Assembly (NCBI GenBank): GCA_902529105.1
Contig: CABZUW010000002.1
Location: 62,001 to 126,000 of the forward strand
DNA: 64,000 nucleotides
Direction of reading: 5' to 3'
Source of the DNA: an uncultured Pelagibacteraceae bacterium
GTDB taxonomy: Bacteria > Pseudomonadota > Alphaproteobacteria > Pelagibacterales > Pelagibacteraceae
The notes under the pieces are model-generated. The model was not told where the DNA came from, did no database searches, and saw only the letters and a program-made list of their open reading frames with translations. The translations under genes were made by a program, and so were the position numbers. This document shows positions 11,465 to 21,911 of this stretch, one piece after another (the first letter of the stretch is position 1; each line of letters starts with the position of its first letter).

Positions 11465-12003
11465 TACTTTTTCTTACCTTCTTTTCTTAAAACATATTGA
11501 CCTTTTTCTTTGATACCCTTGCCTTTGTAAGGCTCTGGTGGTCTTATTGATTTTATCTTAGCAGCAATCATTCCTACTAATTGCTTGTCACTTCCGTTTA
11601 TTTTAATTATTGTTTGTTTTTCTACTGTAATTTTTAACTCATCTGGAATATCAAAATTTATATCGTGACTAAAACCTAGTTGTAAATTTAATATTTTGCC
11701 TTTAATTGATGCTCTGTAACCGACACCTGATAATTCTAAGACCTTTTCATATCCTTTGCTGGCTCCAATTATCGCATTATTAAGCAGACTTCTATTCATG
11801 CCCCATAATTTTTTTGTATTATCATCAATTATTTTTGGTTTAATAGATAGTTCTTTTCCTTCTAAAATACTTAAATCAAACATTTTAAGATCTAAATTAA
11901 TTATTTTCTTTCCTAAAGGACCCTCTATATTTAAAATATTACCACTTAATGCAACCTTGACTTTGTCTGGAATTGATATGCTTAATTTTCCTATTTTTGA
12001 CAT
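11464..12003 (-). CDS. rplF: 50S ribosomal protein L6
   Basis: [29 protein letters not shown]. Confidence 0.96.
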   Translation of the reverse strand: MSKIGKLSISIPDKVKVALSGNILNIEGPLGKKIINLDLKMFDLSILEGKELSIKPKIIDDNTKKLWGMNRSLLNNAIIGASKGYEKVLELSGVGYRASIKGKILNLQLGFSHDINFDIPDELKITVEKQTIIKINGSDKQLVGMIAAKIKSIRPPEPYKGKGIKEKGQYVLRKEGKKK

Positions 12004-12398
12004 TAAAATACCTTACAAATTATTTCTCCCCCAACTTTATGCTTCCTGGCACTCACATCAGTCATAACACCTTTGGGGGTTGAAATTATTGCTATTCCTA
12101 AACCATTATTTATTTTTGGCAAACTTTCAGCACTAGAAAAAATTCTTCTTCCTGGCCTTGAAACTCTTTCAATTGAATTAATGACAGGATTGCCATAATT
12201 ATACTTTAACGAAATTTGAATTTCAGGTTTTTTTTCAATATCTAAAATTTTAAAATCTTTTATAAAACCTTCAGTTCTTAATACTTCAGCGATTTTGACT
12301 TTAAATTTAGATGAAGGCATGCTTACTATATTATGAGCTCTTAATTGAGCGTTTTTTATTCTTGCTAACATATCTCCTATAGGATCACTAAAACTCAT
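12003..12398 (-). CDS. rpsH: 30S ribosomal protein S8
   Basis: DPIGDMLARIKNAQ, ISTPKGVMTDVSARKHKVGGEIICKVF. Confidence 0.97.
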   Translation of the reverse strand: MSFSDPIGDMLARIKNAQLRAHNIVSMPSSKFKVKIAEVLRTEGFIKDFKILDIEKKPEIQISLKYNYGNPVINSIERVSRPGRRIFSSAESLPKINNGLGIAIISTPKGVMTDVSARKHKVGGEIICKVF

Positions 12399-12410
12399 AT
12401 ATTTTCCTTT

Positions 12411-12716
12411 CTACCAACTTGATTTTACCATTCCCGGTATTTTGCCCTCAAGACCAAGTTTTCTTAATGCTATTCTTGATATTTTTAATTTTCTATAAAC
12501 TCCGTGAGGTCTACCAGTAATTTGACATCTATTCATAACTCTCGTTTTTGACGAATTCCTTGGAAGTTTAGAGAGTTTCTGTTGAGCTTTAAATCTTTCC
12601 TCTAAATCTAATTTTTTATTCATTATTATTTTTTTCAATTTTTTTCTTTTTTCAAAAAATTTATTTGAAAGTTTTATTCTTCGATTATTTTTATTTATAG
12701 AGCTTAACTTAGCCAT
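12411..12716 (-). CDS. rpsN: 30S ribosomal protein S14
   Basis: [23 protein letters not shown]. Confidence 0.96.
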   Translation of the reverse strand: MAKLSSINKNNRRIKLSNKFFEKRKKLKKIIMNKKLDLEERFKAQQKLSKLPRNSSKTRVMNRCQITGRPHGVYRKLKISRIALRKLGLEGKIPGMVKSSW

Positions 12717-12717
12717 A

Positions 12718-13272
12718 TCAATTACCCTTTCTCTCTAAAAATGGAAAATTAAATTTCTTTAACAATTCGTAGCTGTCATTTACATTATTACATTTAATTA
12801 CTATAGTAATATCTAGCCCCCTAATTCTGTCAACTTTTTCAAAATTGACTTCAGGAAATATTATATGTTCTTTAACACCAAAAGTGAAATTACCAAATTT
12901 ATCAAATCCTTTTATGCTCAGTCCTCTAAAATCTTTTATCCGAGGAAGTGCAATATTTACAAGTCTATCAATAAATTCGTACATTTTATTTTTTCTTAGT
13001 GTTGTTTTTATTCCAGCGTTAGTATTTTTTCTTGTTTTAAAGTTTGATATTGATTTTTTAAATTTTGTTATAACAGGTTTTTGTCCAGTAATTTTAGCCA
13101 TATCCTCTTCACAACCTTTTAGTATTTTATTATCATTTCCATCTAAACCAAGGCCCATATTTATAACTACTTTCTTTATCTCAGGAACCATAAACATATT
13201 TTTATAGCCAAATTTATTTTTTAATTCAGGCTGAATTTCTTTTTTAAATATTTCTTTTAATCTTGGTGTCAT
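12718..13272 (-). CDS. rplE: 50S ribosomal protein L5
   Basis: [27 protein letters not shown]. Confidence 0.96.
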   Translation of the reverse strand: MTPRLKEIFKKEIQPELKNKFGYKNMFMVPEIKKVVINMGLGLDGNDNKILKGCEEDMAKITGQKPVITKFKKSISNFKTRKNTNAGIKTTLRKNKMYEFIDRLVNIALPRIKDFRGLSIKGFDKFGNFTFGVKEHIIFPEVNFEKVDRIRGLDITIVIKCNNVNDSYELLKKFNFPFLERKGN

Positions 13273-13514
13273 TTATTTGCTCCAGATTTTTTTTGTTTTT
13301 TCTCGTCTATTATTTTTAAGTTTGAGAGATTTATGAAATTTTCTTTATCAAAAATCCCTCCTTTTTGCTCTTTTGTTGTTTTAACATGTTTTTTTACAAT
13401 ATTTAGTCCCTTTACTTTTGCTCTATAGTTACTTCTATCAATTTCTATTATCTCGCCTTCTTTGTTTTTATCCTTACCAACTAAAACTTTAACTTTGAAA
13501 CCTTTTTTGTACAT
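13269..13514 (-). CDS. rplX: 50S ribosomal protein L24 (short)
   Basis: [25 protein letters not shown]. Confidence 0.92.
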   Translation of the reverse strand: MYKKGFKVKVLVGKDKNKEGEIIEIDRSNYRAKVKGLNIVKKHVKTTKEQKGGIFDKENFINLSNLKIIDEKKQKKSGANK

Positions 13515-13883
13515 TTATAAAACCTCCGGAGCTAAAGAAATAATTTTCATTTGACCTTTGCTTCTTAATTCTCTTGTTACTGGACCAAAAATTCTTGTTC
13601 CAATTGGCTCTCCTTTATCATCTGTTAAAACTGCAGCATTATTGTCAAACTTTACTTTTGATCCATCACTTCTGTGAATACCCTTTTTGACTCTAACAAC
13701 TACGGCTTTATGAACTGCTCCTTTTTTTACCTTACCTTTAGGAATGGCTTCTTTGACAGCAACTACAATAGTATCACCTATACTTGCGTACCTCCTCTTA
13801 GATCCACCTAAAACTTTTATACATTCAATTCTTTTTGCACCTGTGTTATCTGCTACTAATAATTCTGTTTGAATCTGTATCAT
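13515..13883 (-). CDS. rplN: 50S ribosomal protein L14
   Basis: [33 protein letters not shown]. Confidence 0.98.
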   Translation of the reverse strand: MIQIQTELLVADNTGAKRIECIKVLGGSKRRYASIGDTIVVAVKEAIPKGKVKKGAVHKAVVVRVKKGIHRSDGSKVKFDNNAAVLTDDKGEPIGTRIFGPVTRELRSKGQMKIISLAPEVL

Positions 13884-14116
13884 TATAATTCTCCCATAAC
13901 TTCAAATTTTTTTGTTTTTGAACGTGGCTTACACTCAATAATTTTAACCTTATCACCATTTTTAAATTTATTTTGTTCATCATGAACATTATACTTTTTT
14001 TTTGATTTGATGACTTTTTTAAGTAGTGGATGTTGATATTTTCTTTCAACTAATACAGTAATTGATTTATTCGGTTTATCACTAACCACAACTCCCGATA
14101 ATATTTTTTTAGGCAT
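13883..14116 (-). CDS. rpsQ: 30S ribosomal protein S17
   Basis: [35 protein letters not shown]. Confidence 0.95.
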   Translation of the reverse strand: MPKKILSGVVVSDKPNKSITVLVERKYQHPLLKKVIKSKKKYNVHDEQNKFKNGDKVKIIECKPRSKTKKFEVMGEL

Positions 14117-14294
14117 TATTCTTCTCCAAATAAGTTTTTAATTGTGCAATAGATCTTTTTGTCTCCGAAACTTTAGCATAATTTTTTAATTGACCATTAA
14201 TTTTTTGAAATCTAAAATTAAATAAATCTTTTTTTAATTTATCTATCTCTTTAAAAGCTTGATCTTTTGTCATTTGTTTATTTTTTTTCTTCAT
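14109..14294 (-). CDS. rpmC: 50S ribosomal protein L29
   Basis: [35 protein letters not shown]. Confidence 0.92.
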   Translation of the reverse strand: MKKKNKQMTKDQAFKEIDKLKKDLFNFRFQKINGQLKNYAKVSETKRSIAQLKTYLEKNNA

Positions 14295-14299
14295 CTCTC

Positions 14300-14707
14300 T
14301 TAAATTCTTTTAATAAATTTACATTTAATAGGTAGCTTTGCTGACGCTTTGTATAAAGCTTCTTTAGCTATTTCCTCTGAAACTCCATCAACCTCAAACA
14401 TTATTCTACCAGGTTTAACTCTACATGCCCAATATTCTGGTGAACCTTTACCTTTACCCATTCTAACTTCAGTAGGTTTCTTAGAAACCGGAATGTTTGG
14501 AAATACTCTAGTCCAAACTCTTCCTTGTCTTTTCATATGTCTTGTTAAAGCAACTCTTGCTGCCTCTATTTGACGAGAAATAACCCTTTCAGGTTGAAGG
14601 GCTTTAAGGCCATAAGCACCATAATTCATCACATTACACCTTGACGCATTTCCATGTATTCTACCTTTGTGAGCTTTCCTGTATTTTGTTCGAGTTGGTT
14701 GTAGCAT
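14300..14707 (-). CDS. rplP: 50S ribosomal protein L16
   Basis: [45 protein letters not shown]. Confidence 0.98.
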   Translation of the reverse strand: MLQPTRTKYRKAHKGRIHGNASRCNVMNYGAYGLKALQPERVISRQIEAARVALTRHMKRQGRVWTRVFPNIPVSKKPTEVRMGKGKGSPEYWACRVKPGRIMFEVDGVSEEIAKEALYKASAKLPIKCKFIKRI

Positions 14708-14710
14708 AAT

Positions 14711-15370
14711 CTATTTTTTATTTGTTTCCTGACTAAATTCTTTTGTGAAAATTTCTCCTTTATATATCCAAACCTTTATTCCTAAAATACCATATGTTGT
14801 TAAGGCCTCTGCTTCAGCATAATCAATATCTGCCCTTAAAGTATGCGAAGGTATACTCCCCTCTCTGAGCCATTCTGTTCTAGCGATTTCATTACCACCA
14901 AGTCTTCCACTAATTGAAACTTTAATTCCTCTAGCACCAAGTCTTAGAGCGGATTGCATAGCTCGTTTCATAGCTCTCCTGTATGAAACTCTTTTTACCA
15001 ATTGTTGGGCAATATTTTCTGCAACTAGATAGCTGTTAGTTTCGGGTTTTTTAATTTCTTTTATGTTTAAAATAACTTCATTTGAAGTGATTTTAGATAT
15101 GTTATTTTTAATTTTTTCTATATCGCTACCTTTTTTTCCAATTACAAAACCTGGTCTAGAAGTATAAATTGTCACAAAGCATTTTTTTGATGTTCGTTCT
15201 ATCATAACTTTTGATACGCCTGAATTAACGACATTTTTTTTTACAAATTCTCTAATTTTATAATCCTCAATTAAATAATTACCAAAATCTTTTTTCTTAG
15301 CGTACCAAACAGAGTCCCATCCTCTATTTATTCCAAGTCTAAGGCCTACTGGATTAACTTTTTGACCCAT
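14711..15370 (-). CDS. rpsC: 30S ribosomal protein S3
   Basis: [22 protein letters not shown] motif [15 protein letters not shown]. Confidence 0.98.
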   Translation of the reverse strand: MGQKVNPVGLRLGINRGWDSVWYAKKKDFGNYLIEDYKIREFVKKNVVNSGVSKVMIERTSKKCFVTIYTSRPGFVIGKKGSDIEKIKNNISKITSNEVILNIKEIKKPETNSYLVAENIAQQLVKRVSYRRAMKRAMQSALRLGARGIKVSISGRLGGNEIARTEWLREGSIPSHTLRADIDYAEAEALTTYGILGIKVWIYKGEIFTKEFSQETNKK

Positions 15371-15755
15371 GATTTTCCTCTTTATTATTTTTTTCTTTTA
15401 ATATAATAGTCAAATTAGAATATGGTTTAAGTATTGGCGCAGCTCTACCTTTTGCCCTTGCCCTAAATCTTTTCATGATTACTTGTTTTCCACAATAGGC
15501 TTCTTTTACAAATAGTTTATCAATATCATATTGAAAATTATTCTCAGCATTTGCAATTGCAGATGATATAGTTTTTTTTATATCTTTAGATACTCTCTTT
15601 TCAGAAAATGAGAGATTTCTTATAGCTAACTCAACTTTTTTTCCAACTATTGATTTAAGAATAGGCTTTAGTTTTCTTACACTGGATCTGATATTTTTAT
15701 TTATAGATTTAACTTCTTTAATATTTTCTTTTTTTTTTTTCATTTTATCTAACAA
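15354..15755 (-). CDS. rplV: 50S ribosomal protein L22
   Basis: [19 protein letters not shown]...[23 protein letters not shown]. Confidence 0.93.
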   Translation of the reverse strand: MLDKMKKKKENIKEVKSINKNIRSSVRKLKPILKSIVGKKVELAIRNLSFSEKRVSKDIKKTISSAIANAENNFQYDIDKLFVKEAYCGKQVIMKRFRARAKGRAAPILKPYSNLTIILKEKNNKEENHGSKS

Positions 15756-16061
15756 TTATTTTTTTTCTCCACCTTTTGTCTCTTCTGCTTTTGCTTTTTT
15801 ATCCGCTGGAGTATGTCCAAAAAATTGTCTTGTTGGGGCGAATTCTCCAAACTTATGTCCAACCATATCCTCCGAAATAGTAAGTGGTATAAATTTTTTT
15901 CCATTATAAATTAAAAAACTAAATCCAACGAAATCTGGTATTATTGTAGACTTTCTAGACCAAGTCTTAATCGGTTTTCTATTTGGGTCATTTTTTGATT
16001 TATCAACTTTTTTGATTAAGCTTTCTTCTACAAACGGACCTTTCCAAACTGATCGAGCCAT
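15756..16061 (-). CDS. rpsS: 30S ribosomal protein S19
   Basis: [26 protein letters not shown]. Confidence 0.98.
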   Translation of the reverse strand: MARSVWKGPFVEESLIKKVDKSKNDPNRKPIKTWSRKSTIIPDFVGFSFLIYNGKKFIPLTISEDMVGHKFGEFAPTRQFFGHTPADKKAKAEETKGGEKK

Positions 16062-16897
16062 TATTTTTTCCCTCTTTTCTTTCTTCGTCGAATTATAAAT
16101 TTATCGGTTCTTTTATTATCTCTTGTTTTTAGACCTTTTGCAGATTGACCGGTTGGTGATACAGGATGTCTTCCTCCTGCAGATTTACCTTCACCACCTC
16201 CATGAGGATGATCAACAGGATTTTTTACAACGCCCCTTGTATGTGGTCTTTTACCAAGCCATCTTGATCTTCCCGCTTTTCCAATTTTTATATTTTTCTT
16301 ATCGGGATTTGATAAAACGCCAATAGTAGCCATAGATCTAGAGTCTATTTTTCTTATCTCTCCAGAGACCATTTTTATAATTGAGTAGTTGCCATCTATT
16401 CCAGATATAGTTACTGAAGATCCAGCTGCTCTGGCTATTTTTCCACCAGAACCAGGTTGAATTTCTACATTATGTATATCCATACCAGTGGGAATATCTT
16501 TTAGTTGTAGTGAATTTCCTATTCTAATTTCAGCTTGTGGTCCACTTTCAATTTCATCTCCTATGTTAATTTTCTGAGGCGCCAAATAATATCTCATTTC
16601 ATTGTCCTCAAATTTAATCAACATAATATGGCATGACCTGTTTGGATCATACTCTATCCTAACAACAGAACCCTTAACTCCAATTTTGTTTCTATGAAAA
16701 TCAATTATTCTATATTTATGCTTATGCCCACCACCATGATTTCTAGATGTTATTCGTCCAAGATTATTTCTACCTTTTGACGATCTATTAACAGATGTAA
16801 GTGACTTAAAAGGTTTGCCCTTCCACAAATTAGATTTATCTACAAGAACTGTACCTCTTGTGGTCTTTGTATACGGTTTAAAAGTTTTTAATGTCAT
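16061..16897 (-). CDS. rplB: 50S ribosomal protein L2
   Basis: [51 protein letters not shown]. Confidence 0.98.
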   Translation of the reverse strand: MTLKTFKPYTKTTRGTVLVDKSNLWKGKPFKSLTSVNRSSKGRNNLGRITSRNHGGGHKHKYRIIDFHRNKIGVKGSVVRIEYDPNRSCHIMLIKFEDNEMRYYLAPQKINIGDEIESGPQAEIRIGNSLQLKDIPTGMDIHNVEIQPGSGGKIARAAGSSVTISGIDGNYSIIKMVSGEIRKIDSRSMATIGVLSNPDKKNIKIGKAGRSRWLGKRPHTRGVVKNPVDHPHGGGEGKSAGGRHPVSPTGQSAKGLKTRDNKRTDKFIIRRRKKRGKK

Positions 16898-16900
16898 TTA

Positions 16901-17197
16901 TTATAATCCAGTAGTTAAATCAATATTTTGGCCTTTTTTTAAAGTTATTATAGCCTTCTTATATCCTTTTTTAGAAATTTTTTTTCCTCTTGAAATTTTA
17001 TATCTAGTTTTTTTATTTATAATATTTATCTTTATAACGTTAACCTTAAATAATTTTTCAACACTATTTTTTAAACTTTTTTTATTTGAACCTAAAGGAA
17101 CTTTAAAAGTAATCTTATTTAATTCCGACATATTTGTAGATTTTTCCGTCACTACTGGGAACAAAATTTTATCATAAATATTAAGTTTATTTTTCAT
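16901..17197 (-). CDS. rplW: 50S ribosomal protein L23
   Basis: ILFPVVTEKSTN...VNVIKINIINKK. Confidence 0.95.
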   Translation of the reverse strand: MKNKLNIYDKILFPVVTEKSTNMSELNKITFKVPLGSNKKSLKNSVEKLFKVNVIKINIINKKTRYKISRGKKISKKGYKKAIITLKKGQNIDLTTGL

Positions 17198-17817
17198 GAG
17201 TATTTTTTTTCTAATTCTTTTATTGAGCTAGTGGTTAACAGCAATTTTTTATATTTAGCTAAATCGTAGGAGCTAAAATGATTAACGTCACTTACTTTTA
17301 TATTGGGTATATTTCTTGATGATCTTAATACTTTTTCTTTTGACAATCTATCTAATATCATCAAAGAGTTATCTGCATTTATTTTTTTTAAAAATTTTAC
17401 CATTTCTCTAGTCTTGTTTATTTCTTTATCAAAATCATCTATTACAATTAAATTATTAAGTTTATTTTTTTCTGTAATAAGAGATATTACACTTAATTTT
17501 TTTTCACTTTTATTAAGTTTTCTAATTTTGTATCTAGTTTCCCCTTTAGGACCGTGTGCTACACCACCTCCAATAAATATTGGAGCTTTTCTGCTTGCGT
17601 GACGTGCGTTACCAGTGCCTTTTTGTGCATATATTTTTGATGTTGACCCTGTAATTTCATTTTTTTGTTTGGTTTTTGCTTTTCTGCCTTTAAAATTTGC
17701 ATTTGATTTATATAAAACTCTACTCACGAGTTCTTTGTTAATTTTGGATGCAAATATCTTGTCGGCAACATCAATTGACTGTTTTTTTCCATTAATATCT
17801 ATTTTTTCAATTTTCAT
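17194..17817 (-). CDS. rplD: 50S ribosomal protein L4
   Basis: EITGSTSKIYAQKGTGNARHASRKAPIFIGGGVAHGPKGETRY. Confidence 0.96.
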   Translation of the reverse strand: MKIEKIDINGKKQSIDVADKIFASKINKELVSRVLYKSNANFKGRKAKTKQKNEITGSTSKIYAQKGTGNARHASRKAPIFIGGGVAHGPKGETRYKIRKLNKSEKKLSVISLITEKNKLNNLIVIDDFDKEINKTREMVKFLKKINADNSLMILDRLSKEKVLRSSRNIPNIKVSDVNHFSSYDLAKYKKLLLTTSSIKELEKKYS

Positions 17818-18528
17818 TTATTTTTTTTTCTTTTCTGGTATTTTCTTAAGTTTTTCAAACTTTTCAATTTTTTCAGAAATCGTTAGCCTTGAAATATTTT
17901 TTACAGCTTTTTTTACTAAAATTTGAGTATTTTTAGAACCAGGTATAGACCCTTTTAGATATAACAAATTATTATTTATATCTGACTTTATAATCTCTAT
18001 GTTTTGAATAGTTCTAGATTTATCACCCATATGTCCAGCCATTTTTTTATTTTTAAAAACCTTTCCAGGATCTTGTCTTTGACCCGTTGATCCATGAGAT
18101 CTATGAGATATAGAAACACCATGTGACGCTCTTAGTCCACTAAAATTATGTCTTTTCATAGCACCAGCAAAACCTTTCCCAATAGTTTTAGATCTCACAT
18201 CCACGAACTTCGTCTCATTAAATATTTCTAATCCTAGTTCATTCCCCTCTTTATAATCCTCAATATTTTTTACTCTAAATTCCTTTAAAACTTTTTTTGG
18301 TTCAGTATTTTTTTTTGCAAAATATCCCTTCATTGATTTTGTTAATTTTGAGCTTTTTATACTGCCAAATCCAATTTGTATTGCATTATAACCTCTTTTT
18401 TCATCACTAATTATTTGGACAACTCTGCCTTTTTCCATTTTCAAAACAGTTACAGGAACAGATTGACCTGTTTTTAGAAATTCTCTAGTCATACCAATTT
18501 TTTTTCCTATTAAAGCTATTTTATTCAT
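17818..18528 (-). CDS. rplC: 50S ribosomal protein L3
   Basis: LIGKKIGMTREF, GKGFAGAMKRHNFSGLRASHGVSISHRSHGSTGQRQDPGKVFKNKKMAGHMG. Confidence 0.97.
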   Translation of the reverse strand: MNKIALIGKKIGMTREFLKTGQSVPVTVLKMEKGRVVQIISDEKRGYNAIQIGFGSIKSSKLTKSMKGYFAKKNTEPKKVLKEFRVKNIEDYKEGNELGLEIFNETKFVDVRSKTIGKGFAGAMKRHNFSGLRASHGVSISHRSHGSTGQRQDPGKVFKNKKMAGHMGDKSRTIQNIEIIKSDINNNLLYLKGSIPGSKNTQILVKKAVKNISRLTISEKIEKFEKLKKIPEKKKK

Positions 18529-18533
18529 AAAAT

Positions 18534-18842
18534 TTAAATTTTTATCTCCACATCAACACCTGAGGCTAAATCTAGCTTCATTAATGCTTCAACTGTTTGT
18601 GGTGTTGGTTCAATAATGTCTATAAGTCTTTTATGAGTTCTTGTCTCAAATTGCTCTCGGCTTTTTTTATCTATATGTGGAGATCTTAAAACTGTATATC
18701 TCTCGATCTTTGTGGGTAGTGGAATTGGGCCTTTAATATTTGCGCCAGTTCTTTTAACAGTGTTTACAATTTCCTCTGTTGATTGATCCAAAACTTTATT
18801 ATCGTAAGCTTTTAGTTTGATTCTGATGTTTTGTTTATCCAT
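18534..18842 (-). CDS. rpsJ: 30S ribosomal protein S10
   Basis: [21 protein letters not shown]; true start taken as ATG 18842 (track ORF overextends into fusA). Confidence 0.95.
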   Translation of the reverse strand: MDKQNIRIKLKAYDNKVLDQSTEEIVNTVKRTGANIKGPIPLPTKIERYTVLRSPHIDKKSREQFETRTHKRLIDIIEPTPQTVEALMKLDLASGVDVEIKI

Positions 18843-18843
18843 A

Positions 18844-20919
18844 TTAACCTGTTTTTTTAACAACCTCATCTTGAATGTTTTGTGGAACCTTGTCATAATG
18901 GTCAAAAAACATTGAGTACTGTGCTCTACCTTGTGACATTGATCTTAAACTATTAATATAGCCAAACATATTCGCTAAGGGTACCATAGCTGTAATTACT
19001 GTTGCATTACCACGCTGCTCTTGGGTATTAATTTGACCTCTCCTACTATTTAAGTCGCCTATAACGTCACCCATGTAATCTTCGGGAGTGACCACTTCAA
19101 CTCTCATTATTGGTTCTAAAAGTTTCAAATTTCCTCGTGCACAGACTTCTTTAAAACATTGCCTAGAGGCTAATTCAAAAGCTAATACGCTAGAGTCAAC
19201 ATCATGATGCAACCCGTCTAAAATAGTAACTTTATAATCTATTATTGGAAAACCAGCTAAAATTCCTGAGTCAGAAATTGTCTCTACACCTTTTTCTACT
19301 CCTGGAATAAACTCTTTAGGTATAGCACCGCCTTTAATTTTACTTTCAATCTCTCTACCTTTGCCTGGCTCCAACGGCTCTATAGATAATTTTACTCTAG
19401 CAAATTGCCCAGCACCACCACTTTGTTTTTTGTGAGTATAGTCAAATTCAGCAGGATTTAATATGGTTTCTCTATAAGCAACCTGCGGCGCACCAACATT
19501 GGCCTCAACTTTGAATTCTCTTTTCATTCTATCAACAATAATATCCAAATGAAGTTCACCCATTCCCTTTATAATAGTCTGTCCCGACTCTTCGTCAGAT
19601 GAAACTCTAAATGAAGGGTCCTCTTTCGCTAATCTACCAAGTGCCTCTCCCATTTTTTCTTGATCACCTTTTGTTTTTGGTTCAACCGCAATTTCGATAA
19701 CTGGGTCTGGAAACTCCATTGGCTCTAATAGAACTGGATTATCCTCATTAGAAAGGGTATGACCTGTGATGGTATGTTTTAAACCAGCTAAAGCTACAAT
19801 ATCTCCAGAATTAGCCTCTTTAATATCCTCTCTTGAATTAGCATGCATTAATAGCATTCTGCCAACTCTTTCCTCTTTCTCTTTTGATGTATTGTATATG
19901 CCTGTTCCGGACTTTAGTGTTCCAGAATAAATTCTAATAAATGTCAATGAACCTACAAATGGATCGTTTGCAACTTTAAATGCTAAAGCTGAAAAAGGTT
20001 CATTATCCTCAAATTTCATCTCAATTTCCTCATTTGAGTTTGGTTTTGTGCCTTTAATTAATCCAATATCTTTAGGGCTTGGTAAATAATTAACAACAGC
20101 ATCTAATAATGGTTGCACACCTTTATTTTTAAAAGCTGACCCAGTTAAAACTGGAACAAAGCTGAAGTTAAGACAGCCTTTTCTAACACAACTTATTAAA
20201 TCATCATTTTTAATATCTTCTCCATTTAAATAAGCTTCCATATGTTTTTCATCTTGTTCAACTGCTGTTTCAATTAGTTCTTTACGATATTTCTCTGATA
20301 TTTCTTTAAGTTCATCTGGTATATCTTTTTCTTCCCACTCGGCACCTAAATCCTCATTTTTCCACTCAATAGCTTTCATTTTAATTAAATCAATAACTCC
20401 CTTTAACGAAGACTCAATACCTATGGGGATCTGCATAACTAAAGGTTTTGCCCCTAATCTATCTTTAATCATTTCTACACATCTAAAAAAATCTGCACCA
20501 GTTCTATCTAATTTATTTACAAAGCAAATTCTTGGGACCTTGTATTTATCAGCTTGTCTCCATACCGTTTCAGATTGTGGCTCAACACCTGCAACCCCAT
20601 CAAAAACAGCAACCGCCCCATCTAAAACCTTTAAGGATCTTTCTACTTCAATTGTAAAATCAACGTGTCCAGGAGTATCTATTATATTTATTCTATGATC
20701 ATTCCAAAAACATGTTGTTGCTGCAGAAGTTATTGTTATTCCTCTTTCTTGTTCTTGCTCCATCCAATCCATTGTAGCTGCACCGTCATGTACCTCACCT
20801 ATCTTGTGACTTTTGCCTGTATAATATAAAATTCTTTCAGTGGTAGTGGTTTTACCAGCATCAATATGAGCCATGATACCTATGTTTCGATATTTTTCTA
20901 ATGTGTGAGATCTTGACAT
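18844..20919 (-). CDS. fusA: Elongation factor G
   Basis: [37 protein letters not shown]. Confidence 0.98.
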   Translation of the reverse strand: MSRSHTLEKYRNIGIMAHIDAGKTTTTERILYYTGKSHKIGEVHDGAATMDWMEQEQERGITITSAATTCFWNDHRINIIDTPGHVDFTIEVERSLKVLDGAVAVFDGVAGVEPQSETVWRQADKYKVPRICFVNKLDRTGADFFRCVEMIKDRLGAKPLVMQIPIGIESSLKGVIDLIKMKAIEWKNEDLGAEWEEKDIPDELKEISEKYRKELIETAVEQDEKHMEAYLNGEDIKNDDLISCVRKGCLNFSFVPVLTGSAFKNKGVQPLLDAVVNYLPSPKDIGLIKGTKPNSNEEIEMKFEDNEPFSALAFKVANDPFVGSLTFIRIYSGTLKSGTGIYNTSKEKEERVGRMLLMHANSREDIKEANSGDIVALAGLKHTITGHTLSNEDNPVLLEPMEFPDPVIEIAVEPKTKGDQEKMGEALGRLAKEDPSFRVSSDEESGQTIIKGMGELHLDIIVDRMKREFKVEANVGAPQVAYRETILNPAEFDYTHKKQSGGAGQFARVKLSIEPLEPGKGREIESKIKGGAIPKEFIPGVEKGVETISDSGILAGFPIIDYKVTILDGLHHDVDSSVLAFELASRQCFKEVCARGNLKLLEPIMRVEVVTPEDYMGDVIGDLNSRRGQINTQEQRGNATVITAMVPLANMFGYINSLRSMSQGRAQYSMFFDHYDKVPQNIQDEVVKKTG

Positions 20920-20925
20920 AATTTA

Positions 20926-21396
20926 TTACCACCTGAAATGAGCAAAAGCTTTATTAGACTCTGCCATTTTGTGTGTATCTTCCTTTTTTTTAATTGCAGT
21001 TCCTCGATTTTGATATGCGTCGAATATTTCGTTAAAAATTTTATCTGACATTTTTTTATCTTTTCTTTTTCTTGAAGCATCGATTAGCCATCTAAGAGCA
21101 AGAGCCTGTGATCTTTTAGACTTAACTTCAACTGGAACTTGATACGTAGCACCTCCTACTCTTCTTGACCTCACTTCAACAGTTGGTTTAATATTATTTA
21201 TCGCCTCATTAAAAACTATAATTGGTTCCTCTTTAGATTTTGATTTTATTTTATCAATTGCTTCGTATACAATTTTTTCTGCTATAGTTTTTTTTCCATC
21301 ATACATAATTGAATTTATAAGTTTTGGAATTATTGCAGATTTATACTTGGGATCTAATACTGCTATTTTTTTTGGTAATTTTCTTTTTCTAGACAT
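20926..21396 (-). CDS. rpsG: 30S ribosomal protein S7
   Basis: MSRKRKLPKK, NIKPTVEVRSRRVGGATYQVPVEV. Confidence 0.97.
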   Translation of the reverse strand: MSRKRKLPKKIAVLDPKYKSAIIPKLINSIMYDGKKTIAEKIVYEAIDKIKSKSKEEPIIVFNEAINNIKPTVEVRSRRVGGATYQVPVEVKSKRSQALALRWLIDASRKRKDKKMSDKIFNEIFDAYQNRGTAIKKKEDTHKMAESNKAFAHFRW

Positions 21397-21398
21397 TT

Positions 21399-21770
21399 TT
21401 ATTTACCTTTTTTAGTACCATACAAAGAACGTCTTTGCTTACGATTTGCAACTCCTTGAGTGTCTAGATTTCCTCTTAAAATATGATACCTTACGCCTGG
21501 TAGATCCTTAACTCTACCACCTCTGATTAAAACAACTGAATGTTCTTGAAGATTATGTCCTTCGCCCGGAATGTAGGCAGTTACTTCAAATCCATTTGAC
21601 AATCTTACTCTTGCAACCTTTCTTAGAGCTGAATTAGGTTTTTTTGGTGTAGTTGTATAGACTTTAACACATACACCCCTTTTTAAAGGTTGCTTTTGAA
21701 GTGCAGGCACTTTGTTTCTTGACAATTGTCTATATCTTTTTTTTCTTAATAACTGGTTTATAGTAGGCAT
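21399..21770 (-). CDS. rpsL: 30S ribosomal protein S12
   Basis: [39 protein letters not shown]. Confidence 0.98.
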   Translation of the reverse strand: MPTINQLLRKKRYRQLSRNKVPALQKQPLKRGVCVKVYTTTPKKPNSALRKVARVRLSNGFEVTAYIPGEGHNLQEHSVVLIRGGRVKDLPGVRYHILRGNLDTQGVANRKQRRSLYGTKKGK

Positions 21771-21851
21771 AATAAAAAATTTTAGTGAAATTAACTGTCA
21801 GGGTTAATGGCAGCGTTTAGCACTTAGTGCTACATTCCAACCAAAATTATC

Positions 21852-21880
21852 GACAAATTACTTAAATATTTAAGTTTGTC
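21852..21880 (-). terminator. Hairpin in the rpoC-rpsL spacer; possible attenuator/terminator
   Basis: GACAA-att-ACTTAAAT/ATTTAAGT-TTGTC inverted repeat; no strong U-tract in the minus direction, so function is uncertain. Confidence 0.35.
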
Positions 21881-21911
21881 AATTTATAATCTATAAAAAT
21901 ATGTCTATTTT

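Noticed and set aside
13846-14049. 67-aa minus-strand ORF overlapping rpsQ/rplN
   Set aside because: Alternate frame of rpsQ; the rpsQ frame itself is intact, so not a frameshift.
20898-21080. 60-aa minus-strand ORF overlapping rpsG/fusA junction
   Set aside because: Alternate-frame artefact; rpsG and fusA frames are both intact.
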